From contig NZ_LT629771.1 of assembly GCF_900105175.1 (NCBI RefSeq), positions 1,240,001-1,304,000 on the forward strand: 64,000 bases of DNA, in the 5' to 3' direction. The stretch is from Jiangella sp. DSM 45060 (GTDB taxonomy: Bacteria > Actinomycetota > Actinomycetes > Jiangellales > Jiangellaceae). Positions within the stretch are counted from its first letter, which is position 1. The number at the start of each line of letters is the position of its first letter. Made by a program: the position numbers and the translations under genes. Below, piece by piece: positions 34,160-42,289 of this stretch. The notes under the pieces are model-generated. The model was not told the origin of the DNA, made no database searches, and saw only the letters and a list, made by a program, of their open reading frames with translations.

Positions 34160-36217
34160 GTGCCGGCCCAAAGCGCTTTGAGAACGGACCAGATCGCCGA
34201 GGACCGGGAGGGCGCGCCGTTCACCGGCTGGACCCGTGCGCACTGGGAGGCGACGGCCGACGCGTTGCTGCTCGCGCCGCGCCGCTACGCCACGGCGTCG
34301 AACGCCCTGGTGCACCTGCCCGGGCCGGCCAGCAGGTCGGGGCGCTGGAGCGACGGCCTGGAAGGCTTCGCGCGCACGTTCCTGCTGGCCGGCTTCCGGC
34401 TCGCCGGCGCCGGCGGCGACGACCCGCACGACCTCGCCGGCTGGTACGCGCGCGGCATCGCGGCCGGCGTCGATCCCGAGTCGCGCGAGCGCTGGCCGCG
34501 GCTCACCGAACGGCGGCAGGCGCACGTCGAGGCGGCGTCCGTCGCGATCGGCCTGCACGAGACCAGGCCGTGGATCTGGTCGCGGCTCTCCGACCGTACC
34601 CGCGCACAGGTCGTCGACTGGCTCGGCGACATCGTGGGGCAGGGCGGCTACGGCAACAACTGGGTGTGGTTCCAGAACATCGTCGAGGCGTTCCTGCGCA
34701 CCGTGGGCGGCCCGTGGGACCCCGCCGACATCGAGCGCAACCTCGCGGCGCACGAGAGCTGGTACGTCGCCGACGGCTGGTACACCGATGGTGGCGTCCG
34801 CAACTTCGACTACTACGTCGGCTGGGCGATGCACTTCTACCCGGTCTGGTACTCGCGCATCCTGGCCACGGACGCCGATGCCGGGTTCGCCGCGACGGTC
34901 CGCGACCGGCTGCGCCGGTACCTGCAGGATGCTCAATACCTGGTCGCCGCCGACGGCGCACCGGTGCTCCAAGGCCGCTCGCTGACCTATCGGTTCGCGA
35001 TGCTGGCGCCGTTCTGGGCGGGCGCGGTCGCCGACGCACAGGCGCCGGGCGCCGCGGTCGACGCCGCGACGGTGCCGCCCGGCGTGACCCGGCGGCTGGC
35101 CAACGGCGTGCTCCGGTACTTCCTCGGCCACGGCGCCCGCGACGAGCGCGGCCTGCTGCCGATCGGCTGGCACGGCGCGTTCCCGCGCATCCGGCAGTAC
35201 TACTCCGGCCCGGGGTCGCCCTACTGGGCGAGCAAGGGCTTCGCCGGACTCGTGCTGGCGCCGTCGCACCCGGTGTGGACGGCGGAGGAGCGGCCGCTGC
35301 CGGTCGAGTCCGGCGACGTGCACCGCGTCGTCGAGCCGCCCAGCTGGATCGTCGCCGCGACCCGGTCCGACGGCATCGTGCGCGTGCTCAACCACGGCAC
35401 CGACCACGCGGCGGTCCCGGCGGCCGCGGCCGACCTGCCGTTCTACGCCCGGCACGGCTACGCGACGCACGCGGCGCCCGAACTCTCGCACGGCGACGCG
35501 CAGGCGCCGTTCGACTCCCACGTCGCGCTTCTCGACGCCGAGGGCCGGCCGAGCCATCGGACGCCGCTGCGGCGCGTCGACGCCGGTCCGGATGCCCTGG
35601 CGTCGAGCGGCCGGGCCCACTGGCTCGAGCTGTCCGCTGCCGCCGGCACCACCCAGGACACCGAGAGCATGCGGGTCGGCCCGTGGCTCACCACCGCGAC
35701 GCTGGTCCGCGGCGGCGTCGAGGTGCGGCTGGCTCGGGTCGACCCCGTCCCGCCGGACTTCGGCCGTCCGGGCACCGCCGCCGCTGACGACCCGGACGCC
35801 CATCGGCTGGTCGATCCCGGCCCGTGGCGGCTGCGCTTCGGCGGCTGGGCCGTGGCGAGCGACGCGGCCGCGCCCGCGCACCGACTCGGTGACCGGCACG
35901 CCGCAGCGACGACCGAGAGCGGTCTGACCAGCGTGGTCGTCGGCTGCGACGGTGTCGACGACGCCGGCGTGCGTGCGTCCGCTGGGTCGAACCCACTCGG
36001 GCGGTGGTCGGCGACGCCCTGGGCGCGGACGAGCGCGCCGATCCGCACCGGAACGGTCTACGCCGCCGTCGTCGTGCTGGCCGGAGTGCCGTCGGCGGCC
36101 GACGACGCCGACCGCACCGCGGTGCGCATCGCCGACGCCGACGCGAGCGTCACCTGGCCCGACGGCACCTCCGTCAGCGTGCGGCTCGCCGCACCGGACG
36201 CGGCCGGCTCGCGGTGA
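34160..36217 (+). CDS. DUF2264 family protein
   Basis: The 685-aa protein starts at GTG 34160, six bases after AAGGGAG. The N-terminal two thirds match DUF2264, an alpha/alpha-toroid family linked to pectin/rhamnogalacturonan-type glycan breakdown: WSDGLEGFARTFLLAGF, GGYGNNWVWFQNIV, VADGWYTDGG, NFDYYVGWAMHFYP and later GSPYWASKGF. The C-terminal third looks like beta-sandwich. There is no signal peptide, so it probably acts inside the cell on imported oligosaccharides. It overlaps the alginate-lyase-family gene by four bases. Unusually, a perfect LacI-type palindrome covers codons 4-7, so the operator is partly coding. The reaction is not established for the family. Confidence 0.8.
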   Translation: MPAQSALRTDQIAEDREGAPFTGWTRAHWEATADALLLAPRRYATASNALVHLPGPASRSGRWSDGLEGFARTFLLAGFRLAGAGGDDPHDLAGWYARGIAAGVDPESRERWPRLTERRQAHVEAASVAIGLHETRPWIWSRLSDRTRAQVVDWLGDIVGQGGYGNNWVWFQNIVEAFLRTVGGPWDPADIERNLAAHESWYVADGWYTDGGVRNFDYYVGWAMHFYPVWYSRILATDADAGFAATVRDRLRRYLQDAQYLVAADGAPVLQGRSLTYRFAMLAPFWAGAVADAQAPGAAVDAATVPPGVTRRLANGVLRYFLGHGARDERGLLPIGWHGAFPRIRQYYSGPGSPYWASKGFAGLVLAPSHPVWTAEERPLPVESGDVHRVVEPPSWIVAATRSDGIVRVLNHGTDHAAVPAAAADLPFYARHGYATHAAPELSHGDAQAPFDSHVALLDAEGRPSHRTPLRRVDAGPDALASSGRAHWLELSAAAGTTQDTESMRVGPWLTTATLVRGGVEVRLARVDPVPPDFGRPGTAAADDPDAHRLVDPGPWRLRFGGWAVASDAAAPAHRLGDRHAAATTESGLTSVVVGCDGVDDAGVRASAGSNPLGRWSATPWARTSAPIRTGTVYAAVVVLAGVPSAADDADRTAVRIADADASVTWPDGTSVSVRLAAPDAAGSR
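34169..34180 (+). promoter_or_regulatory. Perfect 12-bp palindrome, candidate LacI operator
   Basis: CAAAGCGCTTTG is self-complementary over all 12 bases and has the central CG typical of LacI-family operators. It lies nine bases after the GTG start of the DUF2264 gene, within its coding sequence, and faces the divergent LacI gene. It differs at the two central-left bases from the CAAAAGGCTTTG sites of the 47-57 kb regulon, so a different repressor is expected to read it. Confidence 0.55.
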
Positions 36218-37368
36218 CGGCGCCGGCGGCGTTCCTCATCCCCGATCGAGCCTGGGACGAGGTGACGCGCAGCCTGGCGGCCGACGCGCGGGCGCGGGCC
36301 GTCCTCGCCGCCGAGTGCGCCGAGCTGCGCCGGGGCGGATTGCGGAGCGTGACGGACAAGCCCGTGCCGGCGCCGAGCGGCTCGCCACACGACTACCTGA
36401 GCATCGCACCGTACTGGTGGCCCGATCCGGCGCGGCCCGGCGGCCTCCCGTGGGTGCGGCGCGACGGTGAGGTCAACCCCGCCTACCACGACCACGACAA
36501 CGCCCGCCTCGACGCCATGTGCCTCGCGGTGTCCTCGGCGGTCGTGGCCCATCGCGTGACCGGCGACGCCGGCCACGCCCGCTTCGCCGGGCGGTATCTC
36601 CGGCACTGGTTCCTCGATCCGGCCACGCGGATGAACCCGAACCTCGTCCACGCCCAGGCCGTTCCGGGCGTCACCGAGGGCCGCGGCATCGGCATCATCG
36701 ACACCGCCGGGTTGATCTACCTGCTCGACGCGGTCTGCCACCTGGAGCCCGGACGGCACTGGTCCGCCGGTGACCTCGACGGCCTGCGGCAGTGGTTCTC
36801 CGACTACCTCGACTGGCTGCTCATCAGCGAGCACGGCCGCGTCGAAGGCGCCGAGGCGAACAACCACGGCACCTGGTACGACGCCCAGGTGGTGGCGTAC
36901 GCGAGCTTCACCGGCCGGACGGACGTGGCGGCGCGGCAGCTCGAGCGGTGCTCGATGGACCGGCTGACAACGCAGATCGCGGCGGACGGCAGCATGCCGC
37001 ACGAACTGCGGCGCACGCTGTCGCTGACGTACTGCGCGTTCAACCTGCTCGGTCTGCTGTGCCTCGCGTCGCTGTCCCAGCACGCCGGCATGGACCTGTG
37101 GCGGCACGGCGACGCGCTGCCGCGTGCGGTCGGCCACCTGGCGCCGTTCCTCACCGGGGAGCGCGCCTGGTCGCATCCGCAGATCGTCCCGTTCGACCCG
37201 TACGTCGTCGCGCTCGTGCTGACGCTGACGCCGGGGCGCGGCTCCGACGCGGCCGCGCACGCCGAATGGCCGCACCACCGGCTGATCTTCTCGCACGCCA
37301 GGGTCGCCAGTCGCCGGTCCGGCCGGGGCGCCGCCCCGGCCGGACCGCCCGCTCAGGGGACGTCCTGA
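36214..37368 (+). CDS. Alginate lyase family protein (PL5-like alpha/alpha barrel)
   Basis: The 384-aa protein starts at GTG 36214 in a GTGA overlap. It has the alginate_lyase domain: YLSIAPYWWPDP near the N-terminus, HAQAVPGVTEGRGIGIIDT in the middle and NNHGTWYD, which carries the Asn/His of the catalytic core in this family. HELRRTLSLTYCAFNL follows. No export signal is present, so it would act on imported uronate oligomers, as with exo-type lyases. Its last 16 bases overlap the 3' end of the convergent glycosidase gene. Alginate is only one of the substrates possible for the fold; glucuronan or other oligouronides fit the neighbourhood too. Confidence 0.8.
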   Translation: MTAPAAFLIPDRAWDEVTRSLAADARARAVLAAECAELRRGGLRSVTDKPVPAPSGSPHDYLSIAPYWWPDPARPGGLPWVRRDGEVNPAYHDHDNARLDAMCLAVSSAVVAHRVTGDAGHARFAGRYLRHWFLDPATRMNPNLVHAQAVPGVTEGRGIGIIDTAGLIYLLDAVCHLEPGRHWSAGDLDGLRQWFSDYLDWLLISEHGRVEGAEANNHGTWYDAQVVAYASFTGRTDVAARQLERCSMDRLTTQIAADGSMPHELRRTLSLTYCAFNLLGLLCLASLSQHAGMDLWRHGDALPRAVGHLAPFLTGERAWSHPQIVPFDPYVVALVLTLTPGRGSDAAAHAEWPHHRLIFSHARVASRRSGRGAAPAGPPAQGTS

Positions 37369-38918
37369 ACGGTGGCCACGACCTCGTCGAAACGGACACC
37401 GCCCGTCTGGCCCGAGACCAGGCCGGACTTGTCCAGCACCAGCGCGACCCTGGTCGCGGGACCGTGCCACACGCCATCGTCGGCGCCGCCGAAGTGCAGG
37501 TAGCCGGCGCCGCTGTCGAAGTCGGACACCACGATCTCCTGCCAGGCGCCGGACGGCGTGAAGGCCAGGTTCTGCTGGTGGGTCTGGCCGGTGCTGTCGG
37601 TGACCCGCAGCCCGACACGCTGCACCGTCGTCGCCCGCACCCAGAACGTCAGCTTGCGCAGCGCGAGGCCGGAGACGGGGCGGGAGATCTGGACGTAGTT
37701 GCCGCCGCCGGTGAAGTCGCCGTGCAGCACGCCGGCCAGGGCGCCGCCCATGACGTAGGTGTCGTTGCGCTGGAACGTCCCGGTGGCGCCGGGGAACTCC
37801 GGGCCGAGGCCGAGCGCCCAGCCCTCGCTCGGCCCCTCGAAACCGCCGATCACCACGTCGGCGCCGATGATCCGGCGCGGCAGCTTCTTGTACGACCAGT
37901 CGGTGTGGTCCATGGTGACCGGGTCGAAGTTCGGGAACGAGACCAGCCCGTAGTTGGCCTCGGTGTAGGAGTCCGTCCGCACCGGCTGGGTGAGCAGTTC
38001 GTAGAGGACGAGCGCCTCGACGTGCGGATGCGCCTCGCAGATGGCGCGGATCTGGTGGTACCAGTTGACCTGGCGCTGCTGGTTCTCCGCGTCGCTGCGC
38101 GTCTGCGACGGCCGCTCGTTGGTCTCGGCCACCCAGATCGGCAGGCCGTACTCGGACCAGAGCCAGTCGAAGACGTTGGTGATTCCGCTGACCGGGAGGC
38201 CGGCGATGCCGCGCTGCATCTCGGCGTACCAGTGCCAGTCGATGAAGTCGAGGTCCACGTTGTCCAGGACGTAGCCCTGCCACCAGATCGGGAAGTAGCC
38301 GGACACCGACACCGACGTCTTCGCCGTGGGCCGCACCGACTTCAGGCCGGCGTTCGCTCCCTTGATCCAGTTCATCGCCCGTTCGCATTTCGGCAGGTCG
38401 AAATCGCCGGCGACCTCGCCGTCCGGGCTGAGCAGCAGTTTCTTGAACAGCTCCCACTCGTTGCCCAGGTTGTAGTGGGTGAACATGTGGCCGTAATCGG
38501 TGGCGAACCCGGCCATCAGCGCGTAGCCGCGGTCGTAGTTCTCCTGTGGCGAGATGTCCGGCGAGTAGTTGTCGTACACCATCGGCAGGCAGTCGATGCC
38601 GGCGTCGGCGAGCAGGCCCTGCATGGTGAGGAACTTGGTGTGGTTGGTCGACCGGCCGGCGGCGTCGGTCTTGATGTCGGTGCGGTAGACGTCCATGCCC
38701 ATCGCGGTGAGCATGGCCACCTGGGTGGCGTAGGGGACGCCGGGCTCGGCGTCGGCGTCGTACGCCTTGGTGTTGTAGGGATGGCCGTTGGCGCCGAAGC
38801 GCAGCGGCGTCGCCGCGGACGACTGGCCGGCCGTGGCCAGAACGGCCGGGAGGGGGAGGGCCGCGCCGGCGGTGGCCAGGCCGGCGGCCTTGAGCAGTTC
38901 TCGACGGGTCGGTCGCAT
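37353..38918 (-). CDS. Tat-exported glycoside hydrolase with C-terminal LGPEFPGA module (B')
   Basis: The 521-aa protein starts at ATG 38918 with GGAGGCA upstream. The N-terminus carries a twin-arginine signal (TRRELLKAAGLA). A clan-A type TIM barrel follows (about residues 40-345) with candidate acid/base Glu154 in LGNEWE and nucleophile Glu265 in VAETNERP. From residue about 352 it has a module of about 165 residues beginning DVVIGGFEGPSEGW and including LGPEFPGATGTF, GDFTGGGNYVQ and DSTGQTHQQ. The same module occurs in the three neighbouring proteins. It is 521 versus 524 aa for its paralogue at 42290-43864. A perfect 16-bp hairpin separates it from the upstream gene, so its expression may be lower. 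The GH family cannot be named. Confidence 0.8.
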   Translation of the reverse strand: MRPTRRELLKAAGLATAGAALPLPAVLATAGQSSAATPLRFGANGHPYNTKAYDADAEPGVPYATQVAMLTAMGMDVYRTDIKTDAAGRSTNHTKFLTMQGLLADAGIDCLPMVYDNYSPDISPQENYDRGYALMAGFATDYGHMFTHYNLGNEWELFKKLLLSPDGEVAGDFDLPKCERAMNWIKGANAGLKSVRPTAKTSVSVSGYFPIWWQGYVLDNVDLDFIDWHWYAEMQRGIAGLPVSGITNVFDWLWSEYGLPIWVAETNERPSQTRSDAENQQRQVNWYHQIRAICEAHPHVEALVLYELLTQPVRTDSYTEANYGLVSFPNFDPVTMDHTDWSYKKLPRRIIGADVVIGGFEGPSEGWALGLGPEFPGATGTFQRNDTYVMGGALAGVLHGDFTGGGNYVQISRPVSGLALRKLTFWVRATTVQRVGLRVTDSTGQTHQQNLAFTPSGAWQEIVVSDFDSGAGYLHFGGADDGVWHGPATRVALVLDKSGLVSGQTGGVRFDEVVATVQDVP

Positions 38919-38958
38919 CGTTGCCTCCGGTGGTCGAGTGGAGCGGGGGTGGGGTCGG

Positions 38959-38997
38959 GGCCCGGCCGGAGCCGCCGGTGACGGCTCCGGCCGGGCC
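38959..38997 (-). terminator. Perfect 16-bp hairpin between the A' and B' genes
   Basis: GGCCCGGCCGGAGCCG (38959-38974) and its exact reverse complement (38982-38997) enclose a 7-base loop. The hairpin lies 5 bases after the stop of the 1086-aa gene and 40 bases before the start of the next gene on the same strand. It is by far the strongest stem-loop I noticed in a non-coding gap. No U-tract follows, as is common for actinomycete terminators, so it may end or attenuate transcription or protect the 3' end of the upstream message. Confidence 0.6.
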
Positions 38998-39002
38998 GGC
39001 GG

Positions 39003-42000
39003 TCACGGGTCCAGGCGGAAGGGGAGATAGCGCGCGGGGTCCTTGGTGGTCGCGATCCCGTCGCCCCAGGCGATCCAGCCGTCGCGGCCGGTACCGTCGT
39101 TCTCGTTGACGATGAGCGAGAAGCTGATCAGCCGGTCCGCGGGCCGGAACGGGGTCAGCTCCGACCAGGGGACGGCCAGCTCGTAGACGGTCTCGTCGGT
39201 GTCGTCGTGCCGGACGATCGCGACGTCCACCCCGTCGACCACGCCGACCGGACGGCCACCGGCGGCGAGCCAGCGGTAGACCTCCGGGCCGTCCGCGGTC
39301 AACGTGAGTCCGAGCTCGTCCCAGGCCCGGGTCTCGCCTGGCAGACCGGCGGCGAAGCCGAACTGGAAGCCGTCGCCGGCCCAGACGCCGTCACCGGAGG
39401 AGGTCTGGCTGTGCACGTCGTCGTGGATCCGCGCCGACAGGTAGACGTTCTCCTCGTCCCACGTGGTCCAGACCTGGCCGGAGAGGTCGTCCGGGCCGAT
39501 GTGGCCGGAGAGCCGGTTGACGCCGTCGGCGAGCAGGTCGAACCCCGGCACGTCGCCGAGGTCGTCCAGGACGCCGTCGACGGTGATCGGCCGGTGTGCG
39601 ATGGGCGCGATCGTGTCGTCGGCGACGATCGACACCGAGCCCGCGCGCACGACGTCGGCGACGCCGGGAGCGGTCAGCCGCAGCTCGTACGCGTGTCTCG
39701 CCTCGGCGAGCCCGTCGAGCGGGAGGTCGACGTCGACGCCGGCCCCGCCGGCCAGCGTCGCCGGCACCTCGGCGGTGCCCGAGGTGTCGCCGATGGTCCA
39801 CTCCAGCGCAGTGAGCTCGACGTCACGGCTGGCGGCGTTCGTGACGGTCGCCGTCAGCACGTGCGCGCCGGTGTCGTCGAGCCGGTGCGCGGCCGTGACC
39901 GTCAGCGGCTCGATGACGGTGACGCCGGTGGCGAGCCGGGCCGTCGTGCCGCGCCGCTCCTCGAACGTGCCGACCAGTTCTCGCGGCCCGAGCTCGTCGG
40001 TGGCCGGGAGCGTGACCGGGACGGTCGCCGTCCGGCCGGGCGCCACGTGGACGGTCACGGACCGGCCGCCGAGGTGGAAGGTGCCGACGATCGGCGCGCG
40101 GGGCTCGCCGGTGTTGTCGATCGCCAGCTCCAGCTCGACCGGGTCGCCGGCGGCCACGGTGGCGCCGGCGACCGGCCGCAGCGCGAGCGTGTCGCTCACC
40201 TCGATCGAGGTCACGTCGCCGGTGACGTAGACGGGGTTGTCGCCGAGCGTCAGGTGGATGCGGCCGGCGTTGGCGTCGTACCGCTCGGACGCGCCCGTCA
40301 GGTCGGTGACGGTGAGCCGGTCCTCCGACGCGATCGCCACCGTCGTCGGTTCCTCGGCCCAGAGCACGCGCACCGGGGTTCCGGCGTTGTCGAACAGGTA
40401 GCTGCGCACACCGTCGGCGACGTCGTCGCGGCTGATGAAGTCGGCGGTGCCGAGCGCGCGGGTCATCGTCGCGTAGCTCACATACGCGGGCTTGGGCACC
40501 CAGCGGCCGCGGGGGTTGTCGTGGTGCCGGATGATCCCGAACCGGTCCTCGTTGGACGCGTCGTTCAGGCCCTTCTCCGACATGTTGTACATGATGTGGC
40601 GGTCGACGCCCGAAGCCAGCGAGAGGACGTTCGCCCGCACGAAGTTGGCGGCCTGGGTCGCTTCGCTGACGCCGGTGGCTCCGGTGTTGGTGGGCCAGCC
40701 CTGCTCGGTGATCCAGATCGGAATCGGCTCGCCGCCGTTGTACTCACGGACCAGAGCGTCGAGCCGGGCGAGCACGTCCTCCACGCCCTCGGGGTCGCCC
40801 GGGTAGCGGTAGGGGTGCACCGAGAGCACGTCCATGTACTCCAGGCCGCCGAGCTGGAACAGCTGCTCCAGCCACTGCATCGGCACCGAGGACGTGACGC
40901 CGCCGACGACGGTGACGTCCGGCCGCTCGGCCTTGACGGTCTCGTAGGTCGCCTTCAGCAGCGGGAAGTAGTAGTCGGCGCGGCTGTCGGCCGGACCGTC
41001 GCCGCGGTCGCCGAAGCCGATGTTGAACTCGTTGTACACCTCGGCCCACGGCAGGTCGTAGTGCTCGACGGTGGCGGCCACGTAGTTCGCGTAGGCCTGG
41101 CGGCCGGCGTCGGTGTAGGGGGTGGCGTTGCCGTCGTGGTGGGCGTTGGTGTAGCCGAACATCGCCAGCCACGTGGAGCCGGCGGCGTCCAGGCTGTCGA
41201 CCATGCCGTCGTACCCGTCGAAGACGTACTCGCCCGGACGCGGCTCGATGGTCCCCCAGCCGGCGTCCTGGCGCACCGTCGCGGCCCCCGCCATCGCCGC
41301 GATCTCCGGGAGCAGGTAGCCGGGGTCCTTGGTCGAGTCCCAGGACAGGTGCTCGGCCAGGCCGAACGGGGACTCCGTCGCGGACAGCCGCTCAGTTGCG
41401 GCCAGCAGCGCCACGTCGGTCTCCCGGGTGGCGATCACCTCGCCGTCGAGGGTCGCGGTGGCCGCGAAGACGTAATGACCCGGGGTGTCGATGGGCAGGG
41501 TGAGCTGCGTCTGGGTGTCGATGGGCGTGTCACCCGCCGCGACCTGCTCACCCCAGAAGTCGGTGACCGTCCAGTTCACGGTGTCGCCCCGCGACACCAG
41601 GCCGAGCGTCACCTCGTCGGGCTGCTCGACGATGTTGCCCGGCGTGGTCTGCTCGATGACCAGGGCCGGCGGCTGGGCCGTCACGGTGACGGCGTCGAGC
41701 CGCACGCTGCCGGTGAGGCTCGCCGCCGGCACGCTGGCTTTGTCGACGATGAACGCGATACTCGTCGCCGGGCCGTGCCAGACGCCGTCGTTCGCGCCGC
41801 CGAAGTGCAGGTACCCGCTGCCGCCGGCGAAGTCCGTGACCGTGATCTGCTGCCAGCCACCGGGCGTGAGGGCGAGGCGCTGCTGGTGGGTCTGGCCGGT
41901 GGAGTCGACCAGGCGCAGCCCGAGCCGGGCGACGTCGTCAGTCCTGGCCTGGAAGCTCAGCCCGACCGCGTCGAGCGAGATGCTCTTGCGCACCTGGACG

Positions 42001-42263
42001 TAGTTGCCGCCGCCGGTGAAGTCGCCGTGCAGGACGCCGGACGACGACCCGCTGACGGCGTCGGTGGCGTCGATCGTGAACGAGCCCTGGGCGCCGGGGA
42101 ACTCCGGTCCCAGGTCGAGGCCCCAGCCGTCTCCGGCGGCCTCGAAGTCGCCGATCGTGGTGGTGAGGTCCAGGGCCTGTGTCGCCGCCGGCGCCGCGAC
42201 GAGACCGGCGGCCGCCGCGGCGGCGGCCGCGATGGCCGCGGCGATCCTTCGGGGGATGTGCAT
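39003..42263 (-). CDS. Large secreted glycoside hydrolase with N-terminal module, GH39-like barrel and CBM9-like end (A')
   Basis: The 1086-aa protein starts at ATG 42263 (GGAGAG upstream) with a Sec signal to about residue 31. Order of parts: the shared LGPEFPGA module (about 33-200), an Ig-like segment, a TIM barrel (about 310-640) with acid/base Glu412 in VYNEFNIGF and nucleophile Glu520 in WITEQGWP, two beta-sandwich stretches, and a C-terminal CBM9/DOMON-like domain (VWTTWDEENVYLSARIHDD). The reading frame stays open far upstream of the ATG, but that part is out of frame with the neighbouring gene and not coding. The closest architecture is clan-A enzymes such as GH39; the family assignment is tentative. 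It is paralogous to 43903-47175. Confidence 0.85.
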   Translation of the reverse strand: MHIPRRIAAAIAAAAAAAAGLVAAPAATQALDLTTTIGDFEAAGDGWGLDLGPEFPGAQGSFTIDATDAVSGSSSGVLHGDFTGGGNYVQVRKSISLDAVGLSFQARTDDVARLGLRLVDSTGQTHQQRLALTPGGWQQITVTDFAGGSGYLHFGGANDGVWHGPATSIAFIVDKASVPAASLTGSVRLDAVTVTAQPPALVIEQTTPGNIVEQPDEVTLGLVSRGDTVNWTVTDFWGEQVAAGDTPIDTQTQLTLPIDTPGHYVFAATATLDGEVIATRETDVALLAATERLSATESPFGLAEHLSWDSTKDPGYLLPEIAAMAGAATVRQDAGWGTIEPRPGEYVFDGYDGMVDSLDAAGSTWLAMFGYTNAHHDGNATPYTDAGRQAYANYVAATVEHYDLPWAEVYNEFNIGFGDRGDGPADSRADYYFPLLKATYETVKAERPDVTVVGGVTSSVPMQWLEQLFQLGGLEYMDVLSVHPYRYPGDPEGVEDVLARLDALVREYNGGEPIPIWITEQGWPTNTGATGVSEATQAANFVRANVLSLASGVDRHIMYNMSEKGLNDASNEDRFGIIRHHDNPRGRWVPKPAYVSYATMTRALGTADFISRDDVADGVRSYLFDNAGTPVRVLWAEEPTTVAIASEDRLTVTDLTGASERYDANAGRIHLTLGDNPVYVTGDVTSIEVSDTLALRPVAGATVAAGDPVELELAIDNTGEPRAPIVGTFHLGGRSVTVHVAPGRTATVPVTLPATDELGPRELVGTFEERRGTTARLATGVTVIEPLTVTAAHRLDDTGAHVLTATVTNAASRDVELTALEWTIGDTSGTAEVPATLAGGAGVDVDLPLDGLAEARHAYELRLTAPGVADVVRAGSVSIVADDTIAPIAHRPITVDGVLDDLGDVPGFDLLADGVNRLSGHIGPDDLSGQVWTTWDEENVYLSARIHDDVHSQTSSGDGVWAGDGFQFGFAAGLPGETRAWDELGLTLTADGPEVYRWLAAGGRPVGVVDGVDVAIVRHDDTDETVYELAVPWSELTPFRPADRLISFSLIVNENDGTGRDGWIAWGDGIATTKDPARYLPFRLDP

Positions 42264-42289
42264 GCGCTCTCCTCGAGGAGTGGTGGTGA

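Larger units (their letters stand above)
37353..42263 (-). repeat. Second unit (A'-B') of a tandem two-gene duplication
   Basis: This unit (genes at 39003-42263 and 37353-38918) repeats the architecture and order of the unit at 42290-47175. Both consist of an about 1090-aa four-domain hydrolase followed by an about 520-aa Tat-exported hydrolase. The proteins align nearly end to end, and stretches such as the region around the acid/base Glu are almost identical at DNA level too. The order A-B-A'-B' indicates duplication of the pair as one segment. Confidence 0.85.
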
